A stretch of 11,212 nucleotides of DNA. Origin: J134 sp964484045 (GTDB lineage Bacteria; Pseudomonadota; Alphaproteobacteria; Sphingomonadales; Rhodothalassiaceae). Position numbers and translations under genes: made by a program. Position 1 is the stretch's first letter, and each line of letters starts with the position of its first letter. The notes beneath the pieces were generated by a model. It was not told the origin of the DNA. It was given only the letters and a program-made list of their open reading frames with translations, and ran no database searches. The DNA is taken from positions 1-11,212 of the forward strand of contig CAZAEP010000066.1 of the NCBI GenBank assembly GCA_964484045.1. Reading direction: 5' to 3'. Positions 6,033-11,212 of this stretch are shown here, one piece after another.

Positions 6033-7451
6033 TCAGAAGAGTCGTTCCTGCCTTGGCGACTCGCGCCGCGGCGGCGCCCGACGACGGGGGCGGCGCGGAG
6101 CCGGCGCCCCCTCGACGACGAGCCCCTTGCGCCCGTCATCGAGCTCGGCCGTCACGTGCATGCCCGCGGTCAGTGCCGCCGCGCGGGTCACCGGCGCGCC
6201 GTCGTCGTCGCGCAGGACCGCATAGCCGCGGGCGAGAACGGCGCGGTAGCTCATCGACTCGAGAAGCCGTCCGGCGGCCGCGAGCCGTTGCCGCGCATCG
6301 GCGAGACGTTGTCGCATCGCGGGGTCGAGGCGGCGAAACAGGTCCTCCGCCCGGCGGCGCTCGAAGGCGAGGCGCTGTTTGAGCCGCGGCGGGGCGAGCG
6401 CGCCCTCGAGACGATGAAGTTCGGCGCGGCGATCGCGCACCAGCGCCCGGAGCGCCAGCGGCAGGCGGGCCGCGAGCTCGTCGAGGCGTTGCCGTGCAAG
6501 CGCGAGCAGATCGCGCGGCCGCGGCAGGGCGCGGGCGAGACCCGCGACGCGCTCGCGCAGACGGGCGACGAACCGGGCCCACGCACTGAGCCGGCGCCCC
6601 TCGAGCTCGGCGAGACGCGCAAGCAGTTCGGCGCGCACCGGCACCGCCATCTCGGCCGCCGCCGTGGGTGTCGGCGCCCGCCGGTCGGCGGCAAGGTCGA
6701 TGAGCGTGGTGTCGGTCTCGTGCCCGACCGCCGAGATCACCGGAATCCGGCTTTCCGCCACCGCGCGCACCACGATCTCCTCGTTGAAGGCCCAGAGATC
6801 CTCGACCGAGCCGCCGCCGCGGGCGACGATCATGACGTCGGGCCGCGGAATCCGTCCCTCGTCGGCGAGACGGTTGAAGCCGGCGACGGCGGCGGCGATC
6901 CTGTCCGCCGCGCCTTCCCCCTGCACCGGCACCGGCCACAGCAGAAGATGGCGCGGAAAGCGGTCGGCGAGGCGGTGCAGGATATCGCGGATCACCGCCC
7001 CCGTGGGCGAGGTGACGACCGCGATCACCTCCGGCAGATAGGGCAGCGGGCGCTTGCGCGCGGCCTCGAAGAGCCCTTCCGCGGCGAGCTTCTTCTTGCG
7101 CGCCTCGAGAAGCGCCATCAGGGCGCCGGCGCCGGCGGGCTCCATGTGCTCGATGACGAGTTGATATTTCGAGCGCGCGGGATAGGTCGACAGCCGCCCC
7201 GTCGCCACCACCTCGAGACCGTCCTCGGGCTTGAAGGCGAGCCGCGCCGCGACCGGACGCCAGCAGACGCCGTCGAGCGCCGCCTTGTCGTCCTTGAGCG
7301 CACAATAGAGATGACCCGAACTGTGCCGCTTGACGCCCGACAGCTCGCCGCGCACGCGCACCAGCGCATATTCGCTCTCCACCGTGCGTCTGAGCGCGAA
7401 GGAGAGCTCGGAGACGGTGTATTCGTGGATATTGCCCGGGGTCCGCGCCAT
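6033..7451 (-). CDS. xseA: Exodeoxyribonuclease VII large subunit
   Basis: This is the 472-residue large subunit of exonuclease VII, which with several XseB small subunits degrades single-stranded DNA from both ends in the cytoplasm and takes part in repair. Residues about 9-104 form the N-terminal OB fold (IHEYTVSELSFALR, VRGELSG, SGHLYCALKD). The nuclease domain follows with TSPTGAVIRDI, ARGGGSVEDLWAFN and SAVGHETDTTLID. Asp156, Arg211, His244 and Asp247 match the four residues reported as catalytic in E. coli XseA (D155, R205, H238, D241). Then comes a long Arg/Ala/Leu-rich coiled-coil region (about 270-395) and the conserved YRAVLARGYAVL. The C-terminus is a basic tail (APRRPRRRAPPRRE). 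I take the ATG at 7451, with AAGAAGAGG just before it; the earlier in-frame start at 7511 is a TTG and lies in the promoter region of purD. xseB is not next to it. It is divergent from purD. Confidence 0.97.
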   Translation of the reverse strand: MARTPGNIHEYTVSELSFALRRTVESEYALVRVRGELSGVKRHSSGHLYCALKDDKAALDGVCWRPVAARLAFKPEDGLEVVATGRLSTYPARSKYQLVIEHMEPAGAGALMALLEARKKKLAAEGLFEAARKRPLPYLPEVIAVVTSPTGAVIRDILHRLADRFPRHLLLWPVPVQGEGAADRIAAAVAGFNRLADEGRIPRPDVMIVARGGGSVEDLWAFNEEIVVRAVAESRIPVISAVGHETDTTLIDLAADRRAPTPTAAAEMAVPVRAELLARLAELEGRRLSAWARFVARLRERVAGLARALPRPRDLLALARQRLDELAARLPLALRALVRDRRAELHRLEGALAPPRLKQRLAFERRRAEDLFRRLDPAMRQRLADARQRLAAAGRLLESMSYRAVLARGYAVLRDDDGAPVTRAAALTAGMHVTAELDDGRKGLVVEGAPAPRRPRRRAPPRRESPRQERLF

Positions 7452-7504
7452 GCCTCTTCTTAGCCGCGAAGACGAGCCCGGATCAACGGCGCCGGTCGGT
7501 GACG

Positions 7505-7533
7505 GTGACAAGCCCGGTCCCGGCCGTTAAAAG
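7505..7533 (+). promoter_or_regulatory. Candidate purD promoter
   Basis: GTGACA at 7505-7510 matches the -35 consensus at five of six positions. After exactly 17 bases TAAAAG at 7528-7533 matches the -10 consensus at four of six. Transcription would begin near 7540, about 30 bases before the purD ATG. The 119-bp xseA-purD gap must also hold the xseA promoter; TTGTCA on the minus strand (7511-7506) is a possible -35 for it, but I see no good partner. Confidence 0.45.
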
Positions 7534-7570
7534 CGGCCTCAACCGGGCGACGGAATGCAGGGGAACGCGC

Positions 7571-8848
7571 ATGAACATCCTTCTCATCGGCAGCGGCGGG
7601 CGCGAGCACGCGCTGGCCTGGAAGATCGCGCAATCGCCGGTGATCGACCGGTTTTACGCGGCCCCCGGCAATGCCGGCATCGCCGGGCATGCCGAGTGCC
7701 TCGCCCTCGACCCCATGGACAGCCGCGCGGTGATCGACTTCTGCCGCAAGGCGGCGATCGACCTCGTCGTCGTCGGCCCCGAGGCGCCCCTCGTCGCCGG
7801 GCTCGTCGATGCGCTCGAGGCGGTCGGCATCGCCGCCGTCGGCCCCACCGCGGCCGCCGCGCGGCTCGAGGGGTCGAAGGGGTTCACCAAGGACCTCTGC
7901 GCCCGGCACGGCATCCCCACCGCCGCCTATGCGCGCTTCGACGATGCCGCCGCCGCCCGGGCCCATGTCCGCACGCAGAACCTGCCGATCGTGATCAAGG
8001 CCGACGGACTCGCCGCCGGCAAGGGCGTCATCATCGCCGAAAGCCGCGACGCGGCCGATGCCGCCATCGACGACATGCTCGGCGGCGGTTTCGGCGATGC
8101 CGGCCGCAGCCTCGTCATCGAGGAGTTCCTCGAAGGCGAGGAGGCGAGCTTGTTCGCCCTCGTCGCCGGCGAGAGCGTCCTGCCGCTCGCCGGGGCGCAA
8201 GACCACAAGCGGGCCTTCGACGGCGATCGCGGTCCCAATACCGGCGGCATGGGCGCCTATTCCCCCGCCCCGGTGCTCGACGCGGCGATGACGGCGCGCG
8301 TGATGGAGGAGATCATCCGTCCCACCGCCCGCGCCCTCGCGGCCGCCGGCACACCCTATCGCGGCGTCCTTTATGCCGGGCTCATGATCACGCCCCAAGG
8401 GCCGAAGCTCATCGAGTACAATGTCCGCTTCGGCGACCCCGAATGCCAGGCACTGATGATGCGGCTGGCGTCCGACCTCGTGCCGGCGCTCGCCGCCACC
8501 GCCGCCGGCGACCTCGGAGGCCTCACCCTCGAATGGCGCGACGGGGTCGCGCTCACCGTCGTCATGGCGAGCCGGGGTTATCCCGGAGCTCATGAGACGG
8601 GAAGCGTCATCCGCGGGCTCGAGGCACTCGCGGACGATCCCGACCTCGTCGTCTTCCACGCCGGCACCGCGCGCGATGCGGACGGCACGCTGCGCGCCGT
8701 CGGCGGACGGGTGCTCGCCGTCACCGCGCGCGCGCCGGACGTCGCCGCGGCGCGGGCGCGCGTCTATGACGCCATCGCCCGCATCGACTGGCCGCAAGGC
8801 TTCTGTCGCCGCGATATCGGCTGGCGCGCCCTCGAACGCGGGTCCTGA
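7571..8848 (+). CDS. purD: Phosphoribosylamine--glycine ligase (GARS)
   Basis: PurD joins glycine to 5-phosphoribosylamine using ATP, giving glycinamide ribonucleotide, the second step of de novo purine synthesis. The 425-residue length is normal for the single-function bacterial enzyme. The N-terminal Rossmann-like domain begins MNILLIGSGGREHALAWK, followed by PGNAGIA at 32-38 and VVGPEAPLVAGL. The ATP-grasp part has EGSKGFTKDL (100-109), IKADGLAAGKGV (142-153), QDHKRAFDGDRGPNTGGMG (210-228) and the family signature RFGDPECQ (286-293), whose Glu and Asn neighbours bind Mg-ATP. The C-terminal domain ends with the usual VGGRVLAVTA. The ATG at 7571 follows AGGGGA by six bases and begins the conserved domain; the in-frame GTG at 7499 would add residues unlike any PurD. 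The convergent patatin-like gene ends only seven bases away, and no terminator is seen between them. Confidence 0.98.
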   Translation: MNILLIGSGGREHALAWKIAQSPVIDRFYAAPGNAGIAGHAECLALDPMDSRAVIDFCRKAAIDLVVVGPEAPLVAGLVDALEAVGIAAVGPTAAAARLEGSKGFTKDLCARHGIPTAAYARFDDAAAARAHVRTQNLPIVIKADGLAAGKGVIIAESRDAADAAIDDMLGGGFGDAGRSLVIEEFLEGEEASLFALVAGESVLPLAGAQDHKRAFDGDRGPNTGGMGAYSPAPVLDAAMTARVMEEIIRPTARALAAAGTPYRGVLYAGLMITPQGPKLIEYNVRFGDPECQALMMRLASDLVPALAATAAGDLGGLTLEWRDGVALTVVMASRGYPGAHETGSVIRGLEALADDPDLVVFHAGTARDADGTLRAVGGRVLAVTARAPDVAAARARVYDAIARIDWPQGFCRRDIGWRALERGS

Positions 8849-8855
8849 CCCGTCT

Positions 8856-11212
8856 TCACAGCCGCTCCGCGTCCGCCCTGAGAGCGGCGATCATGTCGGC
8901 GACGGCCGGCAGATGCGACGCTTCGGCTTCGAGAATCGCCAGAAAGAGACGCTTCTTGATCGCCGTCGCGTCGACAAGCCCCGCCTTCACTGCCTCGGGC
9001 GCCGCGCTGACCACGATATCGACGAGACGCTCGGCCCCGGTGAGCCGCCCCCAGAGATAATCGTTCTCGCGGAAACGGCGCGAGAAGAAGGCGCCGAAAT
9101 TGCCGAACTCCACGCCCTTGAGAATCTGTCGCGCGCCGCCTTTGCGCAGGGTATTGGCGTCGTCGACGGAGATGCGGTCGACCTTGATCTCGTCCAGCAC
9201 CTCGAGATCGCGGCGCGGCGCCATTGGAAAGGTCAGCACGTCATAATAGGCGAAGCCGAGATAGGCGATCACCAGCTCGCGTGCCAGCGTCGGCTCGGGG
9301 CACGAGGCGCAGCATTCCGCGATCAGGCGATCGAGTGCGGCGTCCATCTCGGGAAGGTTCATCGACTTCGCCACCGCCTCGAGGCAGGCGGCGACCTTCA
9401 GGGCATCGACCTCCTCGCCGGCCACGGCCGCCGCCGGCATCTCGAACCCCCGGCCGGCGATGAACCCGGTCAGCCGCTCGGACTGCGTATACATCCGCGC
9501 CTTGATCCGGTCCACCCACAGGCGGCCCGCGCGCGTCGCCCTGTGGTCGGCCTCCTGATAGAGCTCGTTCAGACGCCGGATGAGAAAGCGCAGGCGGCGC
9601 AGGCGATAGCGCAGATCGAAATGGCGCAGGAAGACGATCCAGGAGATGCCGTCGGCGTGCTGCGCCTCGTCGGCGGGATCGGCGAGCGGTCGGATGCCCT
9701 GCCGCCGCGCCCACATCGCCACCAGACGCTCGGCTTCCGCGCGATCCTTGAGCCCGGTCAGACGCTCCAGCAGAAGCACCGCGTCCTCGAGCACCGAGAT
9801 CACCTTGAGCCGGGCATAGCCGTCATAGGCGTAGGCCGCGTCGGCGGCCGCCTGCTCGTTCGCCGCATGCCGCCAGCGCGCCAGGCGCTCGGCGTCGGGC
9901 GGCGTGCTCAGACGCTCCCCGAGGGTCTCGCCGATCATGCGCATGACATTCGGCTTCACCGCATCGACGACCTGCCGCTGCAGGCCCACCCGCCGGTTGA
10001 AGTCGGCCAGCCATTCGAGGTCGTCGCGAATCGGCTGATTGCGCGGAATGTCCGAGAGCGCCCCCTTGATGGTCTTGAAGAATCCCGGCGCCTCGTGCGC
10101 CGTGGCGCGGCGGATTTCCGGATTGGGCTCGAGATAGACGAGGCGCCGGTCGACCTCGCGATGCGCGACATGGCTCTGCACCGCCTCGAGCGCCACCGAG
10201 ATCGGCTTGTTCATCAGCACGCTGCCGTCGATGAAGGCGGCGGCCTCGGGGTCCTCTCCGGCCTCGCTCAATTCCTTGAACTGCTCGGCGACGAAACGCG
10301 CGCGCGATACCCAGCGGACGCCGCGGGCGGCGCAGACGGCGTCGATCTCGCCGAGCTGCGCCGGCGGAAAGGCGCCGGGATAGCTGCTCGTCGCCCGTGC
10401 CGCGAAGGCGAGCGAGGCGATGTCGTCCTCGCCAAGCCGGCTGTCATGGCTTCCGCCGCTGTGCCGGACATGGCGGAAATGCAGGATGAGCCGGTGCTCG
10501 CGCTCCTGGATCACCGGCGGATCGTGAAGCCGGATGGCCTGCCGGTGCCCCCAGAAATCCGTCGTCGTGACGAAGAGCTCGAGCGGCAGGCCGACCGGCA
10601 GGAGCGAGCGCTCGACGTCGCCCTCCTCACCCAGCGAAAGCAGGGCGTCGAGCATCAGCTCGCTCATGCGCGATCCCGAGAAGGGCGGCTCGAACCAGCG
10701 CGAGCGCATGAAGAGCGACAGCTTCTCGAGCACTTCCGGGTCCTCGCCCGCGGCGCCGAGCTTTTCCGCGCGGTGTCGTTGCCAACGCGCGAGAAGCCAG
10801 AAGAAGGGGCGCATGAAGGGTTTCGAGAGCGTCCCCGCACGGGCCTCGGGAGCGAGCAGTTCGGTGACATCGGCGAAATCGAGCCAGAATTCGCGATGAC
10901 GATCGAGGCTGAGATCGAAGGCCAGCGCCCGCGCCAGCATGATGGCGTTGATGCCGCCCGCCGACGCCCCGGCGACGACATCGACGACGACGCGCAGCGA
11001 CACGCTTTCGCCCATCGCCTGCAGGAGCGCGAAATAGACGTCCTCGGTATCGCGCTCGCCGCGATGGTCGACGGCATCGTCATAGCGGGCCCCGGCCCGC
11101 GCCGCCTTGTCCTCGATGGCATGATAGGCGCGCGAGGCGCGCACGAGCTTCAGGATCTCGCGGGTGATCCCGTGCATGTAGACGGCGAGCGAGACCCCGC
11201 CGTAGCACACCA
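8856..11212 (-). CDS. Patatin-like phospholipase-family protein, large form (N-terminus outside window)
   Basis: At least 784 residues of a large patatin-related protein are present (the type with a DUF3376 region, TIGR03607-like). Patatins are lipid acyl hydrolases using a Ser-Asp dyad. Counting from the codon at 11210, the oxyanion-loop region CYGGVSLAVYMHG is at 2-14 and the nucleophile elbow VAGASAGGINA at 79-89 with Ser83. ARATSSYPGAFPP falls at 271-283, and AFIDGSVLMNKP at 325-336 supplies the dyad Asp328. Both catalytic residues are present, so the enzyme should be active. The remaining 450 residues are helical, Arg- and Ala-rich and unlike plant patatin; their role is unknown. No signal peptide can be judged because the true start lies past 11212; the GTG at 11210 is most likely an internal Val, since relatives carry a few more residues before CYGG. 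It converges on purD with seven bases between stops. Confidence 0.9.
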   Translation of the reverse strand, partial: VCYGGVSLAVYMHGITREILKLVRASRAYHAIEDKAARAGARYDDAVDHRGERDTEDVYFALLQAMGESVSLRVVVDVVAGASAGGINAIMLARALAFDLSLDRHREFWLDFADVTELLAPEARAGTLSKPFMRPFFWLLARWQRHRAEKLGAAGEDPEVLEKLSLFMRSRWFEPPFSGSRMSELMLDALLSLGEEGDVERSLLPVGLPLELFVTTTDFWGHRQAIRLHDPPVIQEREHRLILHFRHVRHSGGSHDSRLGEDDIASLAFAARATSSYPGAFPPAQLGEIDAVCAARGVRWVSRARFVAEQFKELSEAGEDPEAAAFIDGSVLMNKPISVALEAVQSHVAHREVDRRLVYLEPNPEIRRATAHEAPGFFKTIKGALSDIPRNQPIRDDLEWLADFNRRVGLQRQVVDAVKPNVMRMIGETLGERLSTPPDAERLARWRHAANEQAAADAAYAYDGYARLKVISVLEDAVLLLERLTGLKDRAEAERLVAMWARRQGIRPLADPADEAQHADGISWIVFLRHFDLRYRLRRLRFLIRRLNELYQEADHRATRAGRLWVDRIKARMYTQSERLTGFIAGRGFEMPAAAVAGEEVDALKVAACLEAVAKSMNLPEMDAALDRLIAECCASCPEPTLARELVIAYLGFAYYDVLTFPMAPRRDLEVLDEIKVDRISVDDANTLRKGGARQILKGVEFGNFGAFFSRRFRENDYLWGRLTGAERLVDIVVSAAPEAVKAGLVDATAIKKRLFLAILEAEASHLPAVADMIAALRADAERL

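Noticed and set aside
6012..7463. Long plus-strand open frame opposite xseA
   Set aside because: It mirrors xseA codon by codon, is rich in His, Arg, Gly and Glu without motifs, and XseA on the other strand has all catalytic residues.
7460..8797. Long minus-strand open frame opposite purD
   Set aside because: It is a shadow of purD: Gly/Asp/Arg-rich, no family match, and it would run through the purD promoter region.

Overview
The window is a GC-rich bacterial chromosome segment, most likely from an alphaproteobacterium. Three things point there. The glutamate synthase, XseA and PurD proteins look alphaproteobacterial. xseA and purD sit back to back, an arrangement I recall from that class. 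The intergenic repeats resemble REP-type palindromes known from alphaproteobacterial genomes. I cannot name the order or genus from sequence alone. Long open frames antisense to genes are common here and reflect base composition.

Layout. (1) 1-1482 (+): the C-terminal third of the glutamate synthase large subunit, entering from outside the window. (2) 1483-2112: a gene-free convergent junction filled with a 129-bp tandem array of paired palindromes (BIME-like), interrupted by a run of 100 Ns. (3) 2113-3858 (-): an exported DUF885 metallopeptidase-like protein, preceded by an unrecognised 136-aa gene on the same strand (3920-4330). (4) 4525-5175 (+): a SprA-related putative metalloprotease with an HEGAH site, divergent from the unknown gene. 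(5) 5261-5924 (-): a two-gene operon encoding a 50-aa single-span membrane protein and a stand-alone PuuD-type (DUF989) membrane domain. It has a candidate promoter overlapped by a perfect 16-bp palindrome and a hairpin-plus-T-tail terminator. (6) 6033-7451 (-): xseA. (7) 7571-8848 (+): purD, with a candidate promoter in the xseA-purD gap. (8) 8856-11212 (-): a large patatin-like protein, cut off at its N-terminus by the window edge.

The genes are mostly housekeeping: nitrogen assimilation (gltB), purine synthesis (purD) and DNA repair (xseA). Less understood membrane, protease and lipase-like genes lie between them. I see no phage, transposase, CRISPR array, tRNA or rRNA. The stretches most worth a second look are the repeat array, whose gap length is demonstrably artificial, and the small-membrane-protein/PuuD-domain operon with its palindromic control region. 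No new multi-gene system is clearly present.
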